Assembly: GCF_021474685.1 (NCBI RefSeq)
Contig: NZ_JAKEIT010000012.1
Span: 1-64,000 of the forward strand
Direction: 5' to 3'
DNA from: Tetragenococcus halophilus
GTDB lineage: Bacteria; Bacillota; Bacilli; Lactobacillales; Enterococcaceae
Length of the DNA stretch: 64,000 nt
Under the pieces are notes generated by a model, which saw only the letters and a program-made list of their open reading frames with translations, did not search any database and was not told where the DNA came from. How positions within the stretch are numbered: the first letter of the stretch is position 1; each line of letters starts with the position of its first letter. Positions 8,671 to 18,055 of this stretch are shown one piece after another. The translations under genes were made by a program, and so were the position numbers.

Positions 8671-9684
8671 TTAATACATTCCAATACTAAATACCCAAGC
8701 AATAACAACAGCTAATGCACCAGTTAAAACTCGACTGTATAAAATTGCTGGTACACCAACTTGAACAGTTTCAGGTTTAGCTTCACCCAATGACAAACCA
8801 ACAGGGATAAAATCACAGCCTGCTTGCGCATTAATAGCAAACAATGCTGGTAAGGCGTATGTTACAGGAAGTGTTCCATTTGCTATTTGTGTTCCAATTA
8901 ACACACCTACTACTTGAGCTATAACCGCTCCAGGGCCCAAGATTGGAGACAAGAACGGTAAGCTACAAATAAAAGCTATAACAACCATGCCTATAATCGA
9001 ATCAGAAAACGGTGTTAATAGTTGAGCTATCATATCACCAAGACCAGTATAATTAATAATTCCTATGAGCATACTGATAAAGGCCATAAAAGGGATAATG
9101 TTTTTTATTAACATATCGACAGTATCTCTACCTGCCTGATAAAAAACTCCCATCACATTTCCAATCCCCTTTGAAAAAGCGATCAATTTGCTATCTTTTT
9201 TTGAATTTTCTTCTTTATGTTCGGACTTAGTTTGCGCATATTTTTCATCAGATGTTTCTTCTTCCGCTTGATCTGATTCAAGCTGATTTTCTTCAGCTTC
9301 TTTATCTTCACTCGCTTCTCCAACAACCTCAATATCTTTTGGCGAAACACCGGATACAAAAATGTCTTCAGTAATATTTTTAGCAAGAGGACCAGAAGGA
9401 GAAGTATTCAACACATCAACTGTTGGGATATTTTTCATTGGATAGACACCAATACGTGCTGTCCCACCACAATCGATTACTGCTGCCATAATTTCCTCTT
9501 CAGGAACAGAGTTTTTAAAACCATCTATTACTTCTGCACCACTTAGATCTGCCATTTTTTGAGCAACTGGGTGTATACCCCCACCAGTAACAGAAATAAT
9601 TTTCACCTTTTTTCCTTCTGGTTGGATTTCTAGACCTTTTCCCCAACCGTTGCTACCTTTTTTTACGAATATTTTTTTATACAT
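8671..9684 (-). CDS. srlE: PTS glucitol-class EIIB(C) component with acidic linker
   Basis: About 337-aa SrlE-type component. The N-terminal IIB domain starts [18 protein letters not shown] and has [18 protein letters not shown] with the active-site Cys; the C-terminal half is membrane-embedded ([19 protein letters not shown] onward, with the [18 protein letters not shown] loop). Between them, at about residues 125-172, lies an unusually long Glu/Lys/Asp/Gln-rich linker. The start at 9684 has AGGTGG six nt upstream; the IIC stop is at 9686, so the genes nearly touch. Confidence 0.9.
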   Translation of the reverse strand: MYKKIFVKKGSNGWGKGLEIQPEGKKVKIISVTGGGIHPVAQKMADLSGAEVIDGFKNSVPEEEIMAAVIDCGGTARIGVYPMKNIPTVDVLNTSPSGPLAKNITEDIFVSGVSPKDIEVVGEASEDKEAEENQLESDQAEEETSDEKYAQTKSEHKEENSKKDSKLIAFSKGIGNVMGVFYQAGRDTVDMLIKNIIPFMAFISMLIGIINYTGLGDMIAQLLTPFSDSIIGMVVIAFICSLPFLSPILGPGAVIAQVVGVLIGTQIANGTLPVTYALPALFAINAQAGCDFIPVGLSLGEAKPETVQVGVPAILYSRVLTGALAVVIAWVFSIGMY

Positions 9685-9685
9685 A

Positions 9686-10231
9686 TTATTCCACCTCGAC
9701 ATCTTTCTCAGAAACTGTGCCGCGTTTAATTAAAAACTTCGTTATTTTTTCCGTTACAAAACCACGAATAAAAATAACTACAATGCCACACAAAAGATAA
9801 CGAACCGCCAGGCTTCCTTGACTATATCCTGCTTCCATAACACCATTAGCGATACCTAAATAAACAAATAGCTCACCTGCATTCGCATAAGGAAACATCC
9901 CAGTTACTGGATGTATAAAAGATACAGCAGCATCATAAAATGCTGGTTTTTCTTCTTCTTTGACAAATTTACCAAAAGTATACGCCATTGGATTTGTCAA
10001 CAACAATACAGATAGAATAGGCATAATTGTGTAGCGAAGGATAATATATTTAGCGCTTTTACGTATCGCACGATCTACACGATCTTCACCGATAAGAGCA
10101 ATTAATGAATAAGTAAAAGTTAAAAGTACAACTAATAAAGGAACAATATCTGTCATAAAACTCATAAATTGGTCTCCGCCTTCTTCAAACAAACCAATAA
10201 AGTTTTTCCCAAACCATTCGATATATTTCAT
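9686..10231 (-). CDS. srlA: PTS glucitol-class EIIC component
   Basis: 181-aa membrane subunit of the glucitol PTS (SrlA type). It starts [19 protein letters not shown] and has several helices and the [21 protein letters not shown] loop typical of the family. With SrlE it forms the transporter. It lies between gutM and the IIB gene. Confidence 0.9.
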   Translation of the reverse strand: MKYIEWFGKNFIGLFEEGGDQFMSFMTDIVPLLVVLLTFTYSLIALIGEDRVDRAIRKSAKYIILRYTIMPILSVLLLTNPMAYTFGKFVKEEEKPAFYDAAVSFIHPVTGMFPYANAGELFVYLGIANGVMEAGYSQGSLAVRYLLCGIVVIFIRGFVTEKITKFLIKRGTVSEKDVEVE

Positions 10232-10252
10232 TATAAAACCTCCTGTTTAAGC

Positions 10253-10639
10253 TTAGAAAGCAACCGCTTTCAATTTTTTGTTAATTAATTGTTTGATTGC
10301 TTTTTGTTTTAAGTTCAATTGCTTATTTTCCAAATGATCTAACAAGTATTTATCCAGTTGTTTTCCTTTAATTTCCTTGAAGTCCTGAAACTTTGAAAAA
10401 ACAGTAAAACCACGGTAGTAATAAGATTCAATAATTGTATTGTTATCATCTGTAACAACCGCAATTACCATTGATCCAAATGCTTTCTTCACGATCTCTG
10501 TATCTAAATGGTAGTTAGGTTTGTGTTCATAACTTTTAACTATACTTTTAATAAAATGATGGTAATATTTTATTTGATAAAAACTAAAAATAGTTTGAAG
10601 TAAGACAATCATTGTTCCCAATATAGCAATCTTAACCAC
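10253..10639 (-). CDS. gutM: GutM-type glucitol operon activator protein
   Basis: 128-aa GutM family protein with one N-terminal membrane segment (IAILGTMIVLLQTIFSFYQ) and a soluble domain (FGSMVIAVVTDDNNTIIESYYYRGFTVFSKF-type). GutM proteins accompany glucitol PTS genes and activate or assist the operon; the mechanism in Gram-positives is poorly defined. The start is a GTG with GGAGGTG upstream. It is directly upstream of the IIC gene. Confidence 0.82.
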   Translation of the reverse strand: MVKIAILGTMIVLLQTIFSFYQIKYYHHFIKSIVKSYEHKPNYHLDTEIVKKAFGSMVIAVVTDDNNTIIESYYYRGFTVFSKFQDFKEIKGKQLDKYLLDHLENKQLNLKQKAIKQLINKKLKAVAF

Positions 10640-10775
10640 TTATTTCACCTCCATTCTAGCCTTTCCCTTTTAATTAATTTGGCAAAGGCTAGCTAAAAGT
10701 CTAAGCAAAATATATCCTTTTTTCAAGGAATAACTTTCAGTTCCATAACTTAATAGTTAATAAAAAAAGTTTGTC

Positions 10776-12023
10776 TTAAGCAAATGTTTCATCTTGCAAC
10801 TTACGTAAACGATATACGGTTGTATTTTGATCCAATTCGATATCATCATAAGTTAAAAAGGTTCCATCTTTGATATCTCTTTTAGCTACTGAAGCACCTC
10901 CGACAAGGCCAACTGGCAAATTATTATTTTCCTTCATTGCTTGATGCGTTTCTATAACACCACGAACACTATATCCGCCAATGCCATCGATTGTTTCTCC
11001 AGCTTTAATGTCTCTTTTAGCCACAGCTACAGTTTCTGAAATAGGCGCACCTAGTGGAACAATAGCATGATCATGTTCTAAAACAGCTCTTGCGATTGTT
11101 AATGGTGTTTCTAAACTAGCCAAGTGGAACGGACGATATAAAATATGATGATCGCGTTCCCCTTTTTTCATTAAATAATTTAATTCATTTTGAACACCTT
11201 CATTTTGCCCTTTCACAATACAAAAGATGCCAGGTGCAATACCATCTACATACTCAACAACACCAAAGTTATCTAACACGCCGCCATCTTTTTTCAAATC
11301 TAGCTTAGTGATAGTTTCATCTAAATCTGCCGCAATACCATGCATTCCAACAGTATCAGGGACGTAACCGATTGCATTTGATAATAAATTCATTTCTGCC
11401 ATTGTCTTTGTCCCGTCTTGAAAAGCCGCCAACATATGGCTACTCATTTTTTTCTGGTCTGCTTCATCTTGGGCAGTTGTTGGGTTAGCGCTTACTTTCA
11501 GTGGATTATTTTTTCCTTTCCCAGCAACCAATACTTCCATCCCCATACTTTTAGCAAATTCAAACATTTGCGTTGTTACTGCCGGTTCGTCTCCATCTGA
11601 CCCAGTGTAAACTAGACCAGCAGAATCATATAATTTCTTCATGATTGGGCCAATTGTGATATCAATTTCTACATTAAGTAGTACCAAGTGTTTCTGTGCA
11701 ATTAACGTTTCTAATGAAATCTTAGCGCCCACTTCAGGAACTCCAGTAGCGTCCACAATGATCTCTACTTTATCTGAATGAATGACTTCTTTAAAGTTTT
11801 TACTAGTTAAAATGTCTTCTTGTTTAGAAGCGCTTGCATTATAAGCCTGAGCTGCTCTATTGGCTGCTGCGATATTTATATCACTTATGCCAGCTACGAT
11901 CATTCCTGGAATCGTGGCTATTTGGGACACCATTCCAAAACCCATTTGTCCTGCACCAATTACACCTACTCGAATCGGATTTCCTTCTTTTTCTCGTTGC
12001 AACAATTCACCATACATCGTCAT
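10776..12023 (-). CDS. SAF-domain NAD(P)-dependent oxidoreductase (homoserine dehydrogenase-like fold)
   Basis: 415-aa protein with an N-terminal Rossmann motif (RVGVIGAGQMGFGMVSQI, about residues 18-35), a homoserine-dehydrogenase-like middle and a C-terminal SAF domain (VAVAKRDIKAGETIDGIGGYSVRG; SVAKRDIKDGTFLTYDDIEL). Proteins of this architecture are often found beside PTS or sugar-catabolic genes, but I cannot assign a reaction. It is the first gene of the glucitol-type cluster and takes the place where a polyol-phosphate dehydrogenase would be expected, so it may oxidise the imported polyol phosphate. AGGAGG precedes the ATG. The roughly 200 bp upstream contain AT-rich repeats of the words CAAAT and CATTTG and probably hold the cluster promoter. 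Confidence 0.75.
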   Translation of the reverse strand: MTMYGELLQREKEGNPIRVGVIGAGQMGFGMVSQIATIPGMIVAGISDINIAAANRAAQAYNASASKQEDILTSKNFKEVIHSDKVEIIVDATGVPEVGAKISLETLIAQKHLVLLNVEIDITIGPIMKKLYDSAGLVYTGSDGDEPAVTTQMFEFAKSMGMEVLVAGKGKNNPLKVSANPTTAQDEADQKKMSSHMLAAFQDGTKTMAEMNLLSNAIGYVPDTVGMHGIAADLDETITKLDLKKDGGVLDNFGVVEYVDGIAPGIFCIVKGQNEGVQNELNYLMKKGERDHHILYRPFHLASLETPLTIARAVLEHDHAIVPLGAPISETVAVAKRDIKAGETIDGIGGYSVRGVIETHQAMKENNNLPVGLVGGASVAKRDIKDGTFLTYDDIELDQNTTVYRLRKLQDETFA

Positions 12024-12143
12024 TACTTTTCCTCCTTTTTATCATTTGACAAGTAATATGTCATTTGTTTTATATATTTGTATTATGACATTAAACAAAT
12101 CATTTGTCAATAGTTTGTGAAATTTAAATTTCACAAAAATTTT

Positions 12144-12182
12144 GAGCAGCAAGCCAAATAATTGTCTTTTGGCTTGCTGCTC
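12144..12182. terminator. Rho-independent terminator, bidirectional
   Basis: Perfect arms GAGCAGCAAGCCAA / TTGGCTTGCTGCTC with T-rich sequence on both sides. It lies 3' of the P-loop gene (ends 12228) and separates the ascorbate-type operon from the glucitol-type cluster. Confidence 0.8.
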
Positions 12183-12227
12183 TAATCTTTTTTCACATTT
12201 TTTAAGGTTAACTTTGTCTTTTCTAGC

Positions 12228-12830
12228 TTATAGTTGCTCTAAATAATCCAACAACTCTGAATAATCTACTCTATTAAAGTCAGTCACATCAAAATCCCAA
12301 ACTTCGCCTAAAGTAAATTGATCATATCTTCTATCATCAATAATTTTTCTAAAATCAGATTTATTAATTAAATTATCTGCTTGCGTTCTATCTGCTAGTT
12401 CATCACCATAATGATAATGAGACATAATATGACTTAGATGCCGATCATTCTGTCGATCACGTAATTTCCTACGTTCCCATAAAGTTTCAAATTCTGCTCT
12501 TAAACGAATGGTAATAACCTGATATCCGTAATCTTCAGATAATTTCCTGAGTTGGTTCTTTTGTTTATCGGAAAAAGGATATTCAGAAAGAATAAATTGT
12601 TTGCCTAACTGCATATAAATAGACAATATATGATAATAATTGAACCAAACATCTTCTTCTAACTGCGCTTTTTCAGTCAAGTTATTAAATCCGACGGAAT
12701 CTGCTAACATTTCTTTCAATTCATCTGGTGTAAGAATAAAGAGCGATGGCAAAATATTTTTTATTTTATCTACCAAATAACTTTTACCTGTTGCTGGACT
12801 TCCTGCTATTAAAATTAAATATCTATTCAT
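12228..12830 (-). CDS. P-loop NTPase, probable small-molecule kinase
   Basis: 200-aa protein with a Walker A motif at the very N-terminus (LIAGSPATGKSYLVDKI, about residues 7-23) and later Arg-rich lid-like segments (WERRKLRDRQNDRHLSH), resembling shikimate/gluconate-kinase-like P-loop kinases. Its ATG overlaps the aldolase stop, so the two are translationally coupled. With an ascorbate-type PTS and a class II aldolase in the same operon, phosphorylation of a pathway intermediate before aldol cleavage is plausible. The substrate is unknown. Confidence 0.65.
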   Translation of the reverse strand: MNRYLILIAGSPATGKSYLVDKIKNILPSLFILTPDELKEMLADSVGFNNLTEKAQLEEDVWFNYYHILSIYMQLGKQFILSEYPFSDKQKNQLRKLSEDYGYQVITIRLRAEFETLWERRKLRDRQNDRHLSHIMSHYHYGDELADRTQADNLINKSDFRKIIDDRRYDQFTLGEVWDFDVTDFNRVDYSELLDYLEQL

Positions 12831-13701
12831 TTTTAGCCCGACCTATATTCATTGGTTCATTTAAATTCATAAACAAACCAATCTTATGTTTAACGATCTC
12901 TTTTGTTTTCATGTTTGCCGGGATCACGTTGTGTCTTAATGACTTATTCACTTCAGTTTCAGCAAAACAATCCTTCGCTTCTTGTGTCCAACCGACCAAA
13001 AGTTCTGTTCCTACATTAAATTTACGAATACCATTGTTGATTAATTCAGGATAGTCTTCTTCTTTTACACCAGTGCCCCCATGAACTACAAGAGGGATAG
13101 TTACTTGTTCATGTATCGCTCTAAGCAACGGAATTTTAACATCCGTTTTAGATTTAAACTGGCCATGATTCGTACCGATAGCTACCGCTAATGCGTCGAC
13201 CCCTGTTTCTTTGACAAATTGCACAGCGTCATCTGGTTTAGTATACATTTTTTCATCTAGTGGTACTGAAACTCCTTCTTCAGTACCACCAATTGTCCCA
13301 ATTTCTCCTTCTACAGATACCCCTTTTGCATGCGCATACTGAACTACAGCTTTAGTTTTGGCGATATTTTCTTTAAAGGGAAGCGCGGATCCGTCAAACA
13401 TGACACTTGAATAACCTGCATCGATCGCATTTTTAATTTCATCAAAATCTTTTGCGTGATCTAAATGCAACACAACATCTACCATTTCGTTATCAGCCAA
13501 TGCCTTAGCCACAGCCACCACTACTGGATAACCAATATACTTAGCCGTATCTATACTTGTTTGAATAATAACTGGGCTTCCCATGTCTTTAGCTGAACGT
13601 ATCATTTCTGGCATCATTTCTAAATTATGTGCATTAAATGCACCTATAGTCATATTCAAATCCTCAGCTACTTGTGTTACTTCTTTTAAGGTTTTATACA
13701 T
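12823..13701 (-). CDS. Class II (ketose-bisphosphate) aldolase, FbaA/GatY-like
   Basis: About 292-aa class II zinc-dependent aldolase. Conserved features: NMTIGAFNAHNLEM near the N-terminus, zinc-ligand motif VVLHLDHAKDFDEI, SVMFDGSALPFKENI, VEGEIGTIGGTEEGV, GTNHGQFK and PLVVHGGTGVKEED. It cleaves a ketose (bis)phosphate to DHAP or a similar triose. The start at 13701 (MYKTL) is preferred over an in-frame TTG because AAAGGAG lies seven nt before it. In context it serves the PTS-imported sugar of this operon rather than central glycolysis, where the organism should have another copy. Confidence 0.88.
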   Translation of the reverse strand: MYKTLKEVTQVAEDLNMTIGAFNAHNLEMMPEMIRSAKDMGSPVIIQTSIDTAKYIGYPVVVAVAKALADNEMVDVVLHLDHAKDFDEIKNAIDAGYSSVMFDGSALPFKENIAKTKAVVQYAHAKGVSVEGEIGTIGGTEEGVSVPLDEKMYTKPDDAVQFVKETGVDALAVAIGTNHGQFKSKTDVKIPLLRAIHEQVTIPLVVHGGTGVKEEDYPELINNGIRKFNVGTELLVGWTQEAKDCFAETEVNKSLRHNVIPANMKTKEIVKHKIGLFMNLNEPMNIGRAKNE

Positions 13702-13713
13702 TTTCAAGCTCCT

Positions 13714-14127
13714 TTATTTATCTCCACTAATCGTTAATTTTTTTGCTACTGATCTCATTTCGTCCATCTTGTTCATATACTTATCAATACCAGCATCATC
13801 GCCATTTCTTGCTGCTTCTTTTCTTTTTTCGTTATATAAACTCATCAACTTCTTATAACCATCACCCATCGATAGTTTTAATTCTAAGCTTTTTTCTAAA
13901 GTAGGAATTGCTTCATCATCGTTTTTTCGTGCATATAAAAGACCTAATTCTTCATAAAGTTTTGCTAGTTTATCAGTTTCTTCTGTATTCTCATTTTTAA
14001 CAATTTCCTCTTTTTTCTCATCAATCTTTTGATCAATTTCTGCTAATTGCTCTTCCGATAAAGTCGTTTCCTTTGCTTCTGATTTCTTCTCTTTCTGGTC
14101 TTTTTTCTTTTTAAAAAAGTTAAACAT
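13714..14127 (-). CDS. Small charged helical protein, unknown
   Basis: 137-aa protein beginning MFNFFKKKKDQKEKKSEAKE: a basic N-terminus, a highly charged coiled-coil-like stretch and then TPR-like helices (LAKLYEELGLLYARKNDDEAIPTLEKSLELKLSMG). No membrane segment or catalytic motif is visible. It lies between the ascorbate-type IIC and the aldolase genes and is co-transcribed with them. I do not recognise a named family; an accessory or scaffolding role is only a guess. Confidence 0.6.
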   Translation of the reverse strand: MFNFFKKKKDQKEKKSEAKETTLSEEQLAEIDQKIDEKKEEIVKNENTEETDKLAKLYEELGLLYARKNDDEAIPTLEKSLELKLSMGDGYKKLMSLYNEKRKEAARNGDDAGIDKYMNKMDEMRSVAKKLTISGDK

Positions 14128-14152
14128 TATCTATTCACCTAGTTTCTATGTT

Positions 14153-15436
14153 TTAAAACATTCTCAAAATCGGACCTAAAATCCAAGCGTATAATAACGC
14201 TGCAGCAATAGTATCTACATCAGTTGCAGTAGCATTGATGAATCCCATACCAGTAAGAATAGTAACTAATAAAGCAGGTAGTAAGGTAATGAAAAATCCA
14301 TGAGCAATCCCGCCAATAATTGCTCCTCTACGTCCACCAACGGCGTTACCAAAGATACCCGCTGTACCTCCAGCAAAGAAATTCGTCAGCATTCCGGGTA
14401 AAATCATCGCTAAACCGAATGTTGGTAGTACAAACATGGCAATTACGGTACCAATAGTCGTCGTAATAAAGCCTAAAATAACAGCATTTGGCGAATACGG
14501 AAAAAATACTGGTGCGTCAAGCGCAGGGACAGCGTCTGGAACTAATTTCATCGCAATCCCACGAAAGGCTGGTACAATTTCACCTAATAACAATCGAACA
14601 CCAGCTAATAATACGTAAATTCCTACAACAAATTGAATCGCTTGAATAAATGAATACATCAAATAATTTTGTCCACCAGTATCAATGACGTCCGGTCCAG
14701 CAAAAACAGCTGTGATAACATATAATGGAACCATAACGACCATCACTGATAGATAAGTATCTTGTAGAAATTCAAAAGAGCTTGGTAAATTAATATCTTC
14801 AATTGATTTTTTCTTTTCGCCTTTTTCACCAAAAAGTTTTGCAACGCCAGCTTCAAAAATATACCCAATTGTACAAAAATGGCCTAGAGCAAGTTCGTCG
14901 GAATCTGTTACTTTCCGAATAATTGGTTGCGCGATAGCTGGCATAGCTACAGCAAAAATTCCTCCAACTAAGCCGCCAACTAAAATTAATACAATTCCAC
15001 GTAAACCTACAAAATAGCCAAAAATGGTTGTCATTGTAGCCATCCATAAAATCGCTTGTCCAGTTAAAAAGATATATTTCCATGGAGTAAACCGAGCGAT
15101 TAAGATATTAAAAACAAATATTGCTAAAAAGGTAAATGCAATTTCTCTACCTAAACCTAATTCATTCATGGCTTGCCCATTGATCGCTTCAATCGATGGA
15201 ACAATCCCTTGCATATTAAAGCCTTCAGTAAATATCTCGCCAAAGTAAGTTAAACTACCCGTGATAATACCAGAACCAGCATTTAAGACTTGAAAGCCTA
15301 AAAGTGTTTTGAACGTTCCTGAAATAACAGCCCCAACTGACTTTTTTTGCAAAATTAAGCCCAACATCGCAATTAAAGCGATTGTAATGGATGCTTCAGT
15401 CAAGATATTTTCAATAATAAAATTAACTATCGTCAT
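14153..15436 (-). CDS. PTS ascorbate-class EIIC (UlaA-like)
   Basis: 427-aa polytopic membrane protein of the UlaA/SgaT class: many glycine-rich helices, GTFKTLLGFQVLNAGSGIITGSL near residues 40-62, the LGHFCTIGYIFEAGVAKLFG loop and the PNAVILGFITTTIGT segment. The family transports L-ascorbate or related sugars. Because an aldolase and a P-loop protein follow, rather than UlaG/UlaD/UlaE enzymes, the substrate is probably not ascorbate. It has the full family length. Confidence 0.88.
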   Translation of the reverse strand: MTIVNFIIENILTEASITIALIAMLGLILQKKSVGAVISGTFKTLLGFQVLNAGSGIITGSLTYFGEIFTEGFNMQGIVPSIEAINGQAMNELGLGREIAFTFLAIFVFNILIARFTPWKYIFLTGQAILWMATMTTIFGYFVGLRGIVLILVGGLVGGIFAVAMPAIAQPIIRKVTDSDELALGHFCTIGYIFEAGVAKLFGEKGEKKKSIEDINLPSSFEFLQDTYLSVMVVMVPLYVITAVFAGPDVIDTGGQNYLMYSFIQAIQFVVGIYVLLAGVRLLLGEIVPAFRGIAMKLVPDAVPALDAPVFFPYSPNAVILGFITTTIGTVIAMFVLPTFGLAMILPGMLTNFFAGGTAGIFGNAVGGRRGAIIGGIAHGFFITLLPALLVTILTGMGFINATATDVDTIAAALLYAWILGPILRMF

Positions 15437-15455
15437 AAGTACTCTTTCCTTTCAT

Positions 15456-15767
15456 TTATTTTTCCGTAAAACCCTTCTCTTGCAATACTGGTATTAACTT
15501 TTCTTCAATCTCTTTTTTGGAAACAATATTTCTTAGATAAATGATCGATGTTTTTTCATCGATACTAAATTTTTTAAATTGTGATTCAAAATTTTGAGCA
15601 GTAATAATAACATCTGCTTTGGAAGAAGCAGCCGTTGAAATATCTACATGATCCAACTTAGCATTAACATTGTGTTTATTTAACACATCTTCTGCTGACA
15701 TCTGAGCCGCAAAACTGCTTCCTAAACCTGCGCCGCATACAAATAAAATTTCTGCTTTTCTTGCCAT
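15456..15767 (-). CDS. PTS lactose/ascorbate-type EIIB
   Basis: 103-aa IIB starting MARKAEILFVCGAGLGSSFAAQMSA-like, with the phosphorylated Cys in the VCGAGLGSS P-loop near residue 11. It pairs with the IIC encoded directly downstream. No separate IIA gene is present; the C-terminal IIA domain of the adjacent regulator is the likely phosphate donor. Confidence 0.9.
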   Translation of the reverse strand: MARKAEILFVCGAGLGSSFAAQMSAEDVLNKHNVNAKLDHVDISTAASSKADVIITAQNFESQFKKFSIDEKTSIIYLRNIVSKKEIEEKLIPVLQEKGFTEK

Positions 15768-15782
15768 TTTTTTCTTCTCCTT

Positions 15783-17864
15783 TTAATCTTTAAATAATAT
15801 TTTTTTAAAATCTTCTACTGTCGTTACATTATCTAAGTGTTTCGTCTTTTCTTCATCATTAATCAGCTGAACTAGATACTTCATAATATTAAGATGTGAG
15901 AAAGAGTCCACAGCTGACAAACAAAAGATAATTTTTACCGGATCATTTTCCTCATGACCAAAACAAATAGGTTCTTTGACTGTCGCTACACTTAACCCCA
16001 GTCTATTAGCACCATCTTCTGGACGCGCGTGGGCTAGGGCTAAATGTTTACCGATCACAATATAAGGACCAAATTCATTAACTGAGTCGATCATCGCTTG
16101 TACGTATTGCTGCGTGATTGTTTCATCTTCAACTAGTGGTTTTGAAACAATCTCAATTAAATCCTGCCAATCTTTTGCTTCTGCTTGTAAAATAATATTT
16201 TCGTCTTCTAAAATGTCTTGAATCATAGGCTGTAACTCCCTCTTATTGACTAAAAATTGATTTTCTTTAAATACTTCTGCTAATTCTTCATATACATCCT
16301 TTGTCACATTCCCTATTTGATTATCTATGACTTGTAATAATGAGTGAAAGATATGAGTCATATCCTGATAATTTTTACTAATCCTTCTATACTCTTTATT
16401 TTGTTCCAAAAAATGATGAATTATTTCTTTATCATCTTCTTTTATGATCGGTTCTAAAACCAAAAATGGTTTATCGGAGTATTCAAGCGGTACAGTTGAA
16501 AAAACAAGATCAGCATCTAATTTGTCTACTAAACTCAGCTCACGTGAACTGAGTATAGCTAATACTTCGATATTAAATAACTCTTTAAGATTTTCTGACA
16601 AAAGCTTACCGGTAGCCGTTCCATGATTACAAATCACAACTGCTCGATAATAATAAGTAACTTCTTGATTCAATTCACTTAATGAAGTGGAAAAATGAAT
16701 CACTAGAAAAGCTAGCTCATCTTGAGAAATTTCATTGCCTGTTAATTTATTAATAACTGGCGCAAAACTCTCTACTGCTTCGTAAATGACTTCATAATCT
16801 TTTTGAATATTATTTTTTAAAGGATTGGCAAACTGTACATCATAGCGAACCCGATTGAGTAAACCAGCAATATGTTGATATAATCCTTCTTGTAATACTT
16901 CTTCTTTTTTACTAAATGGAATATGCGTTTCATTTTCCACATGTTGGATCAATTGTATAGACAACAATTGGGCTTGTACCCAATCAATTGAAGTATTCAT
17001 ATCTTGCTGGTTAAGGGTTTCCAATATAAAGGTTAAGTAATTAAATTCGTTTAAAGCATCTTTTATACCAAAAGTATAAAAAATAGTTTCAACAAAGGTT
17101 TCAATCGTTTTATTAGTATAGATGTCTTTCTTTAACCAAATTGTATTCTCTATTTTTTTCTTATTAAGAAAACGAACAATACAAATACTGGTAAAAGTGA
17201 CTAAATTTTTTCGGTAATAATTATCTTCGCTAGCAGATATACATGAATCATAGATACGATCAATTTTTGATATCATAGTTATTGGAATGTAACGAAAAAT
17301 AATTTTTTGTTTTAATGATTGATTTTTATATTGATCTGTTAATGATACTGTGCCGATCGCTTTATTAATGATAGAATAAAGCATTGTACGTATGCTCTTT
17401 TCTTTTCCCCTTAAAATTAGTCCTTCTTTAGGGACACTTAAAACATTTACACCATACTCTTTTAACAACTCACGAATCCTTCTCATATCCTCATCAACAG
17501 TGCTTTTGGAAACTTGATACTCCGCTTCTTTGTGAAATAAAAAGACCTTATCTTTTGCTAAACCAACCGCTAAAATCAATTCTAGAATTCGTTGTTCACG
17601 GTTTAAAAATTCTGTCTTTTTATCCGCTTCCAAAGTAGCAAGTAACATTTCTTCTTCTTTTTTATTAAGCTGCAGCTTCATCCCCTTTCCTCTAAGCGAA
17701 TAAACGAGCGGAAGGTCTTGTTGAGATAAAAAATCATTCAATTCGTTAATCTCGTTTCTCATAGTACGTGCACTCAGTTGAAATTCTTCACTAAGTGCTT
17801 TCATACTAATCGGCAACTCCGCAGAAACTAGTTTACTTAATAGTCTAGCTGTTCGATCTTTCAT
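15783..17864 (-). CDS. PRD-containing transcriptional regulator with fused EIIB-like and EIIA domains
   Basis: About 693-aa BglG/LicR/MtlR-type activator. Order: HTH (LLSKLVSAELPISMKALSEEF), second HTH (VSKSTVDEDMRRIRELLKEYG), two PRDs (His in QHIAGLLNRVRYDV and VIHFSTSLSEL regions), an EIIB-like domain (VICNHGTATGKLLSENL) and a C-terminal PTS EIIA-2 domain (YIVIGKHLALAHARPEDGANRLG, with the catalytic His). The start at 17864 is supported by AAGGAGA seven nt upstream. It heads its operon, followed after 15 bp by IIB and then IIC, which lack a IIA gene. It therefore likely both senses and phosphorylates this PTS. Confidence 0.88.
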   Translation of the reverse strand: MKDRTARLLSKLVSAELPISMKALSEEFQLSARTMRNEINELNDFLSQQDLPLVYSLRGKGMKLQLNKKEEEMLLATLEADKKTEFLNREQRILELILAVGLAKDKVFLFHKEAEYQVSKSTVDEDMRRIRELLKEYGVNVLSVPKEGLILRGKEKSIRTMLYSIINKAIGTVSLTDQYKNQSLKQKIIFRYIPITMISKIDRIYDSCISASEDNYYRKNLVTFTSICIVRFLNKKKIENTIWLKKDIYTNKTIETFVETIFYTFGIKDALNEFNYLTFILETLNQQDMNTSIDWVQAQLLSIQLIQHVENETHIPFSKKEEVLQEGLYQHIAGLLNRVRYDVQFANPLKNNIQKDYEVIYEAVESFAPVINKLTGNEISQDELAFLVIHFSTSLSELNQEVTYYYRAVVICNHGTATGKLLSENLKELFNIEVLAILSSRELSLVDKLDADLVFSTVPLEYSDKPFLVLEPIIKEDDKEIIHHFLEQNKEYRRISKNYQDMTHIFHSLLQVIDNQIGNVTKDVYEELAEVFKENQFLVNKRELQPMIQDILEDENIILQAEAKDWQDLIEIVSKPLVEDETITQQYVQAMIDSVNEFGPYIVIGKHLALAHARPEDGANRLGLSVATVKEPICFGHEENDPVKIIFCLSAVDSFSHLNIMKYLVQLINDEEKTKHLDNVTTVEDFKKILFKD

Positions 17865-17888
17865 ATCACTATCTCCTTGTATAAATAA

Positions 17889-17917
17889 ATTATAGTGGGA
17901 AATCTTTCCGATTGTTA
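17889..17917 (-). promoter_or_regulatory. Probable sigma-A promoter of the ascorbate-type operon
   Basis: Minus strand: TAACAA, 17 bp, TATAAT, located 25-55 bp upstream of the regulator start. Further upstream (about 17950-17963) a cre-like word TATAGCGCTTAC suggests CcpA control, but its flanks match the consensus only partly. Confidence 0.45.
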
Positions 17918-17967
17918 GTAGATATCTTTGCAATAATTTTTGGCAAGAAAGTAAGCGCTATATAAAT

Positions 17968-18015
17968 AAAAAAACAGATAACCAAAGCCTTATTTACTTA
18001 CCTTGATTATCTGTT
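17968..18015 (-). terminator. Rho-independent terminator of nanE
   Basis: Minus-strand arms AACAGATAATCAAGG / CTTTGGTTATCTGTT followed by a T-run, 40 bp downstream of the nanE stop. Confidence 0.75.
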
Positions 18016-18055
18016 GTTTTAATTTTTATTTCTTCTATTTAGACGTAATAATTGC

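Noticed and set aside
10255..10272. cre-like word GAAAGCAACCGCTTTC
   Set aside because: It lies within the end of the gutM coding region with one consensus mismatch; a coding explanation suffices.
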